Shown: positions 44,109 through 52,451 of the stretch, piece after piece
Numbering within the stretch: the first letter of the stretch is position 1
How the letters are laid out: every line of letters begins with the position of its first letter
Origin: Gemmatimonadota bacterium
GTDB lineage: Bacteria > Gemmatimonadota > Gemmatimonadetes > Gemmatimonadales > Gemmatimonadaceae
Direction: 5' to 3'
Length of the DNA stretch: 64,000 nucleotides
NCBI GenBank assembly: GCA_016704465.1
Contig: JADJAD010000010.1
Span: 248,001 to 312,000 of the forward strand
Notes under the pieces: model-generated
Seen by the model: only the letters and a program-made list of their open reading frames with translations
Database searches by the model: none
What the model was told of the DNA's origin: nothing
Translations under genes and position numbers: made by a program

Positions 44109-45170
44109 CTGCCCGCAGGCCGCGGCGATGTCCTTGCCGCGGCTCTTGCGGGTCGCCACTTCAATGCCGGCTCGGCGCAGCCGCTCGGCAAACGCCCGAA
44201 TGCTGGCGGCGCTGGTGGGCGTGAAGTCGCCGGCGCCACCGGGGTGGAGCGGGATGAGGTTCACGAACGCGCCGCACGCTCGCGCCAGCGCCGCCAACTC
44301 GTCGGCGTGCGCCGGCTGGTCGTTCACGCCGCCGAGCATGACGTATTCGAAGGTCACGCGCCGATCGAAGTCCGCCGCCGCGCGAATCACAGTCTCGAGC
44401 GGGTACTTCACGTTGATCGGCATCAGGGTGCGTCGCAGCGCGTCGCTGGGGGCGTGGACGGAGATCGCCAACCGGAACTGCTCCGGGCGCTGGCCGAGGG
44501 CGACGATGCCTGGCAGCACGCCGACCGTGGAGACCGTGATGTGCCGCGCCCCGATGCCGCACCCGTCCGGGTGGTTGAGGATCGTGAGCGCGGTGTCGAC
44601 CGCGGGCCAGTTCATGAGCGGTTCGCCCATGCCCATGAAGACGATGTTGGTGGGGCGGAGCGGCGTCTCGAGCAGGGCCAGTTCGCGGACCTGCCCGGCG
44701 ATTTCGCTCGGGTGCAGGTTGCGCGCAAAGCCCATCAGGCCGGTGGCACAAAAGGCACACTGCAGGGCGCAGCCGACCTGCGACGAGATGCAGACGGTGA
44801 TCCGGTCGCCATCGGGAATGGAGACCGTCTCGATCGACTGTCCGTCGTGCAGCCGAAACAGGAACTTCTGCGTCCCGTCGGTCGAGACCTGGTGCACGGA
44901 CAGCGTGAGCCGTGGCAACTCGAAGGCCTCGTCCAGCGCGTCGCGCAGCGCTGCGGGGAGCGTCGTCACCTCCTGGAAGGACGACACCGGGGCCTGCCAG
45001 AGCGCCGGCATTATCTGTCCCAGGCGATACGACGGCTCGCCCCGCTCCCGCAGGAAGGCCGCCACGGATTCGGACGCGGCGGCTGGTGTGATGTCGAGCA
45101 GGTTGATCTTCACGCGCGACGGGGAGGCGGGGAGGAAAGACCCGAGGTCGGGGACCGACGCCTGCGCCAT
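44001..45170 (-). CDS. rlmN: 23S rRNA (adenine-2503-C2)/tRNA methyltransferase RlmN
   Basis: Radical-SAM enzyme that methylates A2503 of 23S rRNA and A37 of some tRNAs. From the ATG at 45170 it has 389 residues. The iron-sulfur cluster cysteines are Cys134, Cys138 and Cys141 (CALQCAFC). FMGMGEPLMN follows, and the second methyl-carrying cysteine is in AAACGQL near the end. A tail of about 30 residues beyond that block is unusual and corresponds to the stretch overlapping the LytR_C gene. Cfr-type resistance enzymes are alternatives, but context and length favour RlmN. Confidence 0.92.
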   Translation of the reverse strand: MAQASVPDLGSFLPASPSRVKINLLDITPAAASESVAAFLRERGEPSYRLGQIMPALWQAPVSSFQEVTTLPAALRDALDEAFELPRLTLSVHQVSTDGTQKFLFRLHDGQSIETVSIPDGDRITVCISSQVGCALQCAFCATGLMGFARNLHPSEIAGQVRELALLETPLRPTNIVFMGMGEPLMNWPAVDTALTILNHPDGCGIGARHITVSTVGVLPGIVALGQRPEQFRLAISVHAPSDALRRTLMPINVKYPLETVIRAAADFDRRVTFEYVMLGGVNDQPAHADELAALARACGAFVNLIPLHPGGAGDFTPTSAASIRAFAERLRRAGIEVATRKSRGKDIAAACGQLRVERLRRGANHPTDEDRQVDEPRAVGPGLDRRPA

Positions 45171-45488
45171 CGCCGGCGATCCGGATCGTTGTGTCGCGCG
45201 CTGCGACCGCAACGGCTCGATCGATCCAACACAAGGCGTACCATGCGGTTGAGCTTACCGAGTCCCGGCGCGTGGGTCAACTCATTGGCTACCATCGAAC
45301 GATCCCGAGCCCTAGATTCCTCGCGGTGTTCCCGCCGGAATCGCCCGGTGCCTCCTCCCGGTCGACACCGAGTTCCACTTCGTGCGTGCCATGCCTCGAT
45401 ATCCAGTCGTCCACCCGCCCTGTCCGCCGTTCTCGCGCCACCGCGCCGTTGGGGTGCAGCTGCGAGCCGCGCACCGGCGCGATCGGGC
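45171..45488. other. 318-bp gap between rlmN and vanZ
   Basis: This stretch holds the rlmN promoter (see separate entry) and no gene I can support. Plus-strand TAGATT at 45313-45318 is a possible -10 box for the vanZ-aspS operon, but no -35 box stands at the right distance. Short open frames here have no family features. Confidence 0.5.
45252..45280 (-). promoter_or_regulatory. rlmN promoter, TTGACC-17-TAAGCT
   Basis: On the minus strand, TTGACC (45280-45275), a 17-base spacer and TAAGCT (45257-45252). The leader to the rlmN ATG at 45170 would be about 75 bases. It fits the TAGCTT-like -10 family seen elsewhere in the window. Confidence 0.5.
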
Positions 45489-45857
45489 ATGACCATCGCT
45501 CGGCGCTGGGCGCCGAGTGTGGTGTGGGGGATGGGTATCCTGGCGCTGACCTCACTGCCCGGATCAGCGCTCCCCGTCGGGCCGGCGATCCCTGGAACGG
45601 ACAAGCTGGTGCACGCCGCCCTCTACGCGGTCTTGGCGTCGCTGGTCGCGCACGCCGTGCCGGGGCAGTCGATGCGCGCCATGTTGGTGGTCGGTGGCGC
45701 GCTGGCGCTCTTTGCGGCGGCCGACGAGTGGCACCAGCGGTGGATTCCCGGTCGCAGCGCCGACATGCTGGACTGGGTGGCCGACATGTCGGGCGCGGTC
45801 GTCGGCTACACATATTCTTCCCGTTCGGCGCATCGGCGCCGGGAGAGCAGGACGTGA
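45489..45857 (+). CDS. VanZ-family membrane protein
   Basis: A 122-residue membrane protein with four hydrophobic segments. LPGSALPV, the DKLVHAALYAVLASL helix, and ADEWHQRWIPGRSADMLDWVADMSGAVVG are the conserved VanZ blocks, with the Asp/Glu/His residues typical of the family. VanZ-like proteins are linked to low-level teicoplanin resistance in enterococci, but most family members have no known function. The start is the ATG at 45489; the end overlaps aspS by four bases. Confidence 0.85.
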   Translation: MTIARRWAPSVVWGMGILALTSLPGSALPVGPAIPGTDKLVHAALYAVLASLVAHAVPGQSMRAMLVVGGALALFAAADEWHQRWIPGRSADMLDWVADMSGAVVGYTYSSRSAHRRRESRT

Positions 45858-47635
45858 CGAGCACCAACCCATTGGCTACCGCCCTCCGCACGCACCTGTG
45901 CGGATCCCTTCGCGAGGCACATGTCGGCGAACGCGTGCGCGTGGGCGGCTGGGTCCATCGCGCGCGCAACCTCGGCGGGCTCGTATTCGTGGACCTTCGC
46001 GACCGGGCGGGGCTACTCCAGGTGTCGTTCGCGCCCGGTACGGCGACCCCCGAGGCGTTGGCGGTGGCGGAACGACTCGGTCCGGAGACGGTGGTCCTGG
46101 TCGAGGGGGAGGTGGTGGCTCGGCCCCCGGAGGGGCGCAATCCGGAGTTGGAGACCGGGGCCATCGAGCTGCGAGCCGTGTCCGCGCGCGTGGTGGGACC
46201 GGCCGTCACGCCGGCGATCCCCGTGGCGCGTGGCAAGGGAGAAAAGCTCGCCGCCGAGGAGCTGCGGCTCAAGCACCGCATCCTCGACCTCAGGCGTCCC
46301 GAGCTGCAGGCCAATCTCATCATGCGTCACCGCCTGCTGCAACGCACGCGGAGCACGATGTCGGGACTCGGATTCCTCGAGATCGAGACGCCGATCCTCA
46401 CCAAGCCGACGCCCGAGGGGGCGCGCGACTTCCTGGTCCCGAGCCGGATGCACAAGGGGGAGTTCTTCGCGCTGCCGCAGTCGCCCCAGATCTACAAGCA
46501 GCTGCTGATGGTGGCGGGATACGATCGCTACTTCCAGGTCGCGCGCTGCTTTCGCGACGAGGACCTGCGCGCCGACCGGCAGCTCGAGTTCACGCAGATC
46601 GACCTCGAGGCCAGCTTCGTGAGCGCGGACGACGTGCAGGCCGTGGTGGAGACGATCCTGGTCGCGCTGTGGGACGAGGCCGGCCACGCGATACCGAGCC
46701 CCTTCCCGCGCCTCACCTGGCGTGAGGCGATGGAACGGTTCGGCGTGGACAAGCCGGACCTGCGCTACGGACTTGAGATCGAGGACCTGTCCGCGTACAT
46801 CGGCAGCGACGCGGCGCCGTTCGTAAGCGATGCGGTAAGCGGCGGTGGCCGGGTGCGCGGCATTCGGGTGCCGCTCGGCGCCGAGGCGTCGCGCAAGGAG
46901 ATCGATGCCTTCACCGGCGTGGCGAAGGACGCCAAGGCGGGTGGGTTGATCTGGGCCAAGCGAACCGAGGCCGGGTGGGAGGGGCAGGGGGTCAAGGCCA
47001 TCGGGGCGACCGCCCTCGCCGCGCTGGGCGGAGCGCCCGGCGAGCTCCTGCTGGCGGTCGTTGGTGCCGACGCGGTGACGTCGCCCGCGCTGCACGCGGT
47101 GCGGTCGCTGGCGGTGAAGCGCCCCGGGATCCCCCAGCGCCTGGCGCACGCCTTCTGTTGGGTCGTGGACTTTCCCTTGTTCGAGCGCGACACGGAGAGC
47201 GGGCAGCATGTGCCGGCCCACCACCCGTTCACGTCGCCGCACGCGGACGACTTCGAATTCCTGGAGCGTGATCCCGGGCGCTGTCGCGCGCAGCACTACG
47301 ACGCCGTCTACAACGGCAACGAACTGGGCAGCGGGTCGATCCGCATCACCGATCCGGCGGTGCAGGGGCTGATCTTTCGCCTGTTGGGGATCGACCCCGA
47401 GGACCAGCAGCGACGCTTCGGCTTCCTGCTCGACGGCCTGGCCGCCGGGGCTCCCCCGCATGGCGGCTTCGCGCTCGGATTCGATCGCATCGCGATGCTG
47501 CTCGCCGGGGCGCCGTCGTTGCGCGACGTCATCGCCTTTCCGAAGACGACGGCGGCACGCGCGCTGTTCGAGGGGGCGCCCACGCCGGTCAAGGCGGGCG
47601 ACCTGCAGGCGCTTCACCTCACCATCACCGACTAG
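45854..47635 (+). CDS. aspS: Aspartate--tRNA(Asp/Asn) ligase
   Basis: Class II synthetase of 593 residues from the GTG at 45854, coupled to vanZ. It has the N-terminal OB-fold anticodon-binding domain (VRVGGWVHRARNLGGLVFVDLRD), motif 2 FRDEDLRADRQLEFTQIDLE, the bacterial GAD insertion domain around residues 300-420, and motif 3 GFALGFDRIAML near the C-terminus. The bacterial type can be discriminating or non-discriminating; I cannot tell which from the sequence alone, and no gatCAB genes are in the window. Confidence 0.96.
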   Translation: MTSTNPLATALRTHLCGSLREAHVGERVRVGGWVHRARNLGGLVFVDLRDRAGLLQVSFAPGTATPEALAVAERLGPETVVLVEGEVVARPPEGRNPELETGAIELRAVSARVVGPAVTPAIPVARGKGEKLAAEELRLKHRILDLRRPELQANLIMRHRLLQRTRSTMSGLGFLEIETPILTKPTPEGARDFLVPSRMHKGEFFALPQSPQIYKQLLMVAGYDRYFQVARCFRDEDLRADRQLEFTQIDLEASFVSADDVQAVVETILVALWDEAGHAIPSPFPRLTWREAMERFGVDKPDLRYGLEIEDLSAYIGSDAAPFVSDAVSGGGRVRGIRVPLGAEASRKEIDAFTGVAKDAKAGGLIWAKRTEAGWEGQGVKAIGATALAALGGAPGELLLAVVGADAVTSPALHAVRSLAVKRPGIPQRLAHAFCWVVDFPLFERDTESGQHVPAHHPFTSPHADDFEFLERDPGRCRAQHYDAVYNGNELGSGSIRITDPAVQGLIFRLLGIDPEDQQRRFGFLLDGLAAGAPPHGGFALGFDRIAMLLAGAPSLRDVIAFPKTTAARALFEGAPTPVKAGDLQALHLTITD

Positions 47636-47638
47636 GTC

Positions 47639-48586
47639 GTGACCGACGAGATCATCACACAGCGCCTGAGCGCCGAGGGTGCCGATCCGCTCATCCTGAC
47701 CGGGGTGAACGACTCCAACCTGGTGGAACTGCAACGGGTCACCGGCGCTCGCGTCGCCTTGCGTGGAGACGCCCTGACGATCAGCGGCGGGACCGACACG
47801 GTGGAGCGGGCGGTGGCCATTGCGCAGCGCATGATCGACACGGCGCGTCAGCGCGCGCCGCTCGAGTCGGACGATGTGCTGCGTCTCTCGCTCGAGGCGT
47901 CACGCGACGGGACGGGGGCCGACTATCGCATCGCCCTGCCCGGGGTGCGCCGCATCATCCAGCCGAAGACCCCGGGCCAGGCGCTCTACCTGAAGGCGAT
48001 CGCCGAGCACGACATCGTCATCGGGATCGGGCCCGCGGGGACGGGCAAGACCTACCTCGCCGTTGCTGCCGCGGTCGATGCGTTGTCGCGCAAGCGTGTC
48101 AAGCGGATCATCCTCGCCCGCCCGGCCGTCGAGGCGGGGGAGAGCCTCGGCTTCCTTCCCGGTGACCTGCAGGCGAAGGTGGATCCGTACCTCCGGCCGC
48201 TGTACGATGCGCTGGAGGACATGATGCCAGCCGACCGGATGCAGAAGGCGCTCGAGACGCGCGTGATCGAGATCGCACCGCTGGCCTACATGCGCGGGCG
48301 AACGCTCAATGACGCCTTCGTGATTCTCGACGAGTCGCAGAACGCCACCAACGCGCAGATGAAGATGTTCCTCACGCGACTTGGGGCGAACTCGCAGACG
48401 GTCATCACCGGCGACAAGACGCAGATCGACCTGCCGAAGCGCGAGGAGTCGGGGCTGCTGCAGATCGAGCGCATCCTGTCGCACATCGAGGGGATCGCCA
48501 TTCACTACCTCAGCGACGTCGACGTCGTGCGGCATCGCCTGGTGCGCGAGATCATCCGGGCGTACGCCGAAGACCTCGGCGCCTGA
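47639..48586 (+). CDS. PhoH-family ATPase
   Basis: A 315-residue PhoH-like P-loop ATPase from the GTG at 47639. The N-terminal 90 residues resemble a KH-like RNA-binding region. Walker A is GIGPAGTGKTYLA, Walker B is AFVILDESQN, and VITGDKTQIDLP is the family's third signature. PhoH proteins are commonly encoded before ybeY and linked to RNA handling; the same order is found here. It starts three bases after the aspS stop. Confidence 0.9.
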   Translation: MTDEIITQRLSAEGADPLILTGVNDSNLVELQRVTGARVALRGDALTISGGTDTVERAVAIAQRMIDTARQRAPLESDDVLRLSLEASRDGTGADYRIALPGVRRIIQPKTPGQALYLKAIAEHDIVIGIGPAGTGKTYLAVAAAVDALSRKRVKRIILARPAVEAGESLGFLPGDLQAKVDPYLRPLYDALEDMMPADRMQKALETRVIEIAPLAYMRGRTLNDAFVILDESQNATNAQMKMFLTRLGANSQTVITGDKTQIDLPKREESGLLQIERILSHIEGIAIHYLSDVDVVRHRLVREIIRAYAEDLGA

Positions 48587-48591
48587 GCGAT

Positions 48592-49080
48592 ATGGACGAC
48601 GACCCTTCGCCTGCCGGTGCGCGCCGCGACGCGGCGCTTGACGTTCGCGTGTCGAGCCTCGTCGGACGGCTCCCGCTGTCGCGCGTGCGCGTGGCGGCGA
48701 TTGCCGGGCAGGTCCTGCGTGGCGAGCGATGTCGCGCGGCGATCCTCACCGTGACCTTCGTCGGGAACCGCGAGATTGCCCGGCTGCATCGCACGCACCT
48801 GCGGCAGGACGGGCCGACCGACATCATCACCTTCCAGCACGCATCGCCGGGTCGAGGTGCGCCGTTGGTCGGAGACGTCTACATCGCGCCAGCGGTGGCG
48901 CGCGGGCATGCGCGCGACGCCGGCTGCTCGTGGCGCGAGGAACTCGCGCGCCTGACCATTCACGGCGTCCTGCACGCCCTCGGTTGGGAACACCCCGACG
49001 GGGCAGGGCGCACACGCTCGGCCATGTGGCGCCGCCAGGAACGGTGGCTGGGGCGCCTGCACCAGGATGGTGCGTGGTGA
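48592..49080 (+). CDS. ybeY: Endoribonuclease YbeY
   Basis: Zinc-dependent endoribonuclease for 16S rRNA 3' end maturation and ribosome quality control. The 162-residue protein has the metal signature HGVLHALGWEH, where the usual HGxLHLxGYDH carries Trp-Glu instead of Tyr-Asp but the three histidines are kept. LPTDIITF-like GPTDIITFQ and GDVYIAP precede it. The position between phoH and corC-type genes is the conserved context. Confidence 0.9.
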   Translation: MDDDPSPAGARRDAALDVRVSSLVGRLPLSRVRVAAIAGQVLRGERCRAAILTVTFVGNREIARLHRTHLRQDGPTDIITFQHASPGRGAPLVGDVYIAPAVARGHARDAGCSWREELARLTIHGVLHALGWEHPDGAGRTRSAMWRRQERWLGRLHQDGAW

Positions 49081-50339
49081 CGCCGGTGCACGTGGTGGCC
49101 TGGACGGTGGCCTGGCTGGCGGCGGCCGTGGCCGCGAGCTGCGCTGCGGCCGACGGGGCGTTGCTCTCCCTCGTACCGGCAGCCACGCGGCAGGACGAGC
49201 TGCAGGGGCTGCGCGAGCGTCGCGAGCGTGCGCACCGCTCGCTCGCCTTCGCACGGGTCATGGCGCAGCTCACGGGCGGCGTCAGCGTGGCGGTCGCGCT
49301 CGACCTGGCCTCGCGGACACGGGGCGAAGCCATCGTGCTTGGCCTGCTGGCGGCGCTCGTGCTCGTGGGCGTGAGCGAATCGCTCGCGCGGAGCTTTGGC
49401 GCCGTGCGCGGCGAGCGGGCTGCGTCGCAGCTCTATCCGTTCATTCGTGTCGTGGAACGGATCCTGTCGCCCGTCGCCGCGCTCGGTGCGAGCATCGATG
49501 CCGCCCTGCACCGGATCCTCCCGCCGCCGGATGACCGGTTGCGGGAGCGGGAGGTGACCGCCGAGCAGTTCCGGCAGGTGGTCGCGGCCGAAGCCGAGGT
49601 CAGCCAGGAGGAGGAACGCCTGTTGACCGGGGTCTTCCGCCTGCGCGAGAAGGAGGTGCATGAGTTGATGGTGCCGCGCGTGGACATCGTGGCGATCGAT
49701 CGCGAGACGCCGTGGTCCGAGGTGGTGGACCGGGTCCGTAGCTCGGAGCACGCCCGCATCCCGGTGTACCGCGAGTCGATCGACGACGTGGTGGGGATCC
49801 TGTTTGCGAAGGACCTGCTGGCCGGGATCATCGACGACCTCGTCCCCGACGACTGGACGAGCCTCGTGCGCCCGGCGGTGTTCATTCCGGGAGCCAAGAA
49901 GGCCGACGCCCAGCTGCGCGAGTTCCAGGCGAACGGGGCGCACATTGCAATCGTGGCCGACGAATTCGGCGGTACGGCGGGGTTGATCACGATCGAGGAC
50001 GTGCTCGAGGAGATCGTCGGCGACATCCGCGACGAAAACGACGAGGAGGAGCCCCCGGTCGAGCGAGAGGGCGACGACCGGTTCTGGGTCTCGGCGCGAC
50101 TGACGCTGGACGAGTTGTCTGAGGTGGTCGGCGTGACGATCCAGCACGACCAGGTCTCGACGCTCGGCGGCCTGGTCTACGAGCTGCTCGGACGCGTGCC
50201 CCGGAATGGAGAGCAGTTGACGCTGGCGGGGTTCCGGGTGGTGGTGGAGCGGGTCGTGCGCCGTCGGGTGCACCGCGTGTACCTGGAGCGGATCGTCGAG
50301 ACTGAGCCGACCGAGTGGCGCGGCGAGGCATCGGAATGA
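49077..50339 (+). CDS. CorC/HlyC-family protein with DUF21-like membrane domain and CBS pair
   Basis: A 420-residue membrane protein from the GTG overlapping ybeY. The N-terminal part (about 1-150) has hydrophobic segments of the CNNM type. A CBS pair follows, with VHELMVPRVDIVAID and IPVYRESIDDVVGILFAKDLL in the first and VADEFGGTAGLITIEDVLEEIVGDI in the second. The C-terminus is a CorC_HlyC transporter-associated domain (DDRFWVSARLTLDELSE). Related proteins affect Mg2+/Co2+ efflux. Coupled to the next paralogue. Confidence 0.88.
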   Translation: MTPVHVVAWTVAWLAAAVAASCAAADGALLSLVPAATRQDELQGLRERRERAHRSLAFARVMAQLTGGVSVAVALDLASRTRGEAIVLGLLAALVLVGVSESLARSFGAVRGERAASQLYPFIRVVERILSPVAALGASIDAALHRILPPPDDRLREREVTAEQFRQVVAAEAEVSQEEERLLTGVFRLREKEVHELMVPRVDIVAIDRETPWSEVVDRVRSSEHARIPVYRESIDDVVGILFAKDLLAGIIDDLVPDDWTSLVRPAVFIPGAKKADAQLREFQANGAHIAIVADEFGGTAGLITIEDVLEEIVGDIRDENDEEEPPVEREGDDRFWVSARLTLDELSEVVGVTIQHDQVSTLGGLVYELLGRVPRNGEQLTLAGFRVVVERVVRRRVHRVYLERIVETEPTEWRGEASE

Positions 50340-51325
50340 GTCCCACGGGCCTGCTGGTCGTGACGATCGTGGTGGTGGCCTGCCTGACAGCCGCCGCGAC
50401 CGCGGTGCGCTCGGTCAGTCGCATCTGGCTTCGGCACTGGGTCGAGCGCCGGCTGAGCGGGGCCAAGACGGCCGCGCTCTACCTGCAGCGCCCGCAGCGG
50501 TTGCTGCTGGCGGCGACGACGGGCGTGGCGATGACGGTGTTCCTGGCCGGGACCTTCATCGGCACGTCGGTGCCGGGCGGGGTGCTGGGGCGGGCCCAGG
50601 CGATCGTGGTGTACGCCCTGACCTTGCTGCTGGCGGGGCAGCTCATCCCGCGCGCGGTGGCGCGCCGGTGGTCGGTGCTCCTGCTCCCGATCCTGCTTCC
50701 GATCCTTTGGCTCGTGCAGCTCCTGTTCATGCCGATCCTGGTCCTGGTGCGGCTGCTCACCGGTGAGGCGCGTCGCGAGGAAACGAGCGAGCAGGCGTCG
50801 GACGCCGAGGTCCTGGAGGAGCTGCTGCGCGAAGGGGCGCTGGAAGGTGTGGGCGAGCATACGGAGATCGCCATCATCGAGGGGGTCGTGCAGTTCGGCG
50901 CCAAGACGCTGGGACAGGTCATGACGCTGCGGCGCGATGTCTTCGCCATCGACGAGCGCACCCCGCCCGCGGACGTGGCGCACCGGGTGGCGCAGTCGGG
51001 GTATAGCCGGGTGCCGATCTACCGCGAGTCGCTGGACCAGGTGGTGGGAATGCTGCACGCGTTCGACCTGCTGCAGATGGAGGCGTCGGAGCCGCCAGCG
51101 CTGCGCCCGGTGGCGGAGGCCACCATCGGGATGCCGGCCAACGACTTCCTGTTCCGCATGCTGCGCGAGCGCCGGCACTTCGCGGTCGTGCGCGACGATG
51201 CCGGGCAGCTGGCGGGGATCGTGACGCTGGAGGACCTGCTCGAGGAACTCGTCGGCGACATCCGGGACGAGCACGATGACCCGGCGCCTCCCACGCCGCC
51301 CGCGTCCGCGGAGTCTGACCGATGA
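50336..51325 (+). CDS. Second CNNM/CorC-like CBS protein (C-terminal domain missing)
   Basis: A 329-residue paralogue of the preceding gene, with its ATG overlapping the previous stop. Hydrophobic segments occupy residues 1-150, and a CBS pair follows (LGQVMTLRRDVFAID, VPIYRESLDQVVGMLHAFDLL, LAGIVTLEDLLEELVGDI). It ends soon after the second CBS domain with an acidic Pro-rich tail and lacks the CorC_HlyC domain of its neighbour. The tandem pair may form a hetero-oligomer; this is inference. Confidence 0.84.
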   Translation: MSPTGLLVVTIVVVACLTAAATAVRSVSRIWLRHWVERRLSGAKTAALYLQRPQRLLLAATTGVAMTVFLAGTFIGTSVPGGVLGRAQAIVVYALTLLLAGQLIPRAVARRWSVLLLPILLPILWLVQLLFMPILVLVRLLTGEARREETSEQASDAEVLEELLREGALEGVGEHTEIAIIEGVVQFGAKTLGQVMTLRRDVFAIDERTPPADVAHRVAQSGYSRVPIYRESLDQVVGMLHAFDLLQMEASEPPALRPVAEATIGMPANDFLFRMLRERRHFAVVRDDAGQLAGIVTLEDLLEELVGDIRDEHDDPAPPTPPASAESDR

Positions 51326-51359
51326 CCGTCGTTCCCTTCCATATTCTTCCCTGCGGCGC

Positions 51360-52451
51360 GTGACCCGGATCGCCCCTTCGCCCTCTCCGTCGATCGCGCG
51401 GCTGCTGGCCGACTTCGATGCGCGCCGCCCCGCCGCGCTGGCGCGTGCCGTGAGCATCGTCGAGAACCAGCGCGACGGGTTCGACGCCCTGTTGGCGTCG
51501 CTGCATCCGCGAATTGGTCGCGCCCGGCGCATCGGGATCACCGGCCCGCCGGGGGCCGGGAAGAGCACGCTGACCACGCAGCTGACGCTGGCCTACCGGG
51601 AGGCCGGACTCACGGTCGGCATCGTCGCCGTCGACCCCACGTCGCCGTTCACCGGCGGCGCCCTGCTCGGTGACCGCATCCGCATGGAGTCGGTGGCGCT
51701 CGATCCGGGCGTCTTCATCCGGTCGCTCGCCACGCGTGGATCGTTAGGCGGGCTGTCCTCGTCGACGCGGGTGGTGGCCGACGTGCTCGACGCCTTCGGC
51801 TTCGACCGTATCCTGCTGGAAACGGTCGGCGTCGGGCAGAGTGAGCTGGACATCGCCCGCTCCGCCGAGAGCACGCTCGTGGTCCTCGTGCCGGAATCGG
51901 GGGACTCCATCCAGGCGCTCAAGGCAGGGCTGATGGAAATCGGCGACCTGTTCGCGGTCAACAAGGCCGATCGTCCGGGCGCCGATCGGGTGCGGAACGA
52001 CATCGAGCTGATGCTCGGCATGCGCGCCGGTCGGGGGCTGCAGGACGCGCCGGCGCACCACGGGGTCGACCTCGGGCGCATCGGCAATCCCGCCCGGGCG
52101 GCGCGCGAGGCGGCCCGCGGCGAGCAGGAGGAGCGATGGGTCCCCCCCGTGCTGCGCACGGTGGCGGCGAAGGGGGAGGGGATTGCCGAGCTGGTCGACG
52201 CGCTCGACCGGCACTTTCGCTATCTTGGCACCAGCGGTGAACTCACCCGGCGGCGACGAGCCCGCTGGCGTGAACAGATCATCGAGGTCGCGGAGCAGCG
52301 CCTCCGACGTCGCGTCTGGCAGGACGCCGGCGTGCAGGCATTCATCGATTCAGTGCTCCCGGCGGTGGAAGACGGGAGCCGAACGCCGTTTGGCATCGCC
52401 GACGAGCTGTTGCGACGCGCTGCCGACATCCTAACGAGGACGGCCACATGA
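51360..52451 (+). CDS. meaB: MeaB/ArgK-family GTPase, mutase chaperone
   Basis: G-protein chaperone that protects B12-dependent acyl-CoA mutases and gates cofactor loading. From the GTG at 51360 the protein has 363 residues. Walker A is GPPGAGKST; VDPTSPFTGGALLGDRIRM and LLETVGVGQSE are the switch regions typical of MeaB; NKAD gives guanine specificity. The C-terminal dimerisation arm is present. It overlaps the mutase large subunit by four bases, the expected partner. An in-frame extension upstream to 51276 overlaps the corC-like gene and is less likely. Confidence 0.92.
   Translation: MTRIAPSPSPSIARLLADFDARRPAALARAVSIVENQRDGFDALLASLHPRIGRARRIGITGPPGAGKSTLTTQLTLAYREAGLTVGIVAVDPTSPFTGGALLGDRIRMESVALDPGVFIRSLATRGSLGGLSSSTRVVADVLDAFGFDRILLETVGVGQSELDIARSAESTLVVLVPESGDSIQALKAGLMEIGDLFAVNKADRPGADRVRNDIELMLGMRAGRGLQDAPAHHGVDLGRIGNPARAAREAARGEQEERWVPPVLRTVAAKGEGIAELVDALDRHFRYLGTSGELTRRRRARWREQIIEVAEQRLRRRVWQDAGVQAFIDSVLPAVEDGSRTPFGIADELLRRAADILTRTAT

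Noticed and set aside
45313..45318. TAGATT as the promoter of vanZ-aspS
   Set aside because: No -35 hexamer at 16-18 bp; the nearest TTGGCT is 22 bp away.
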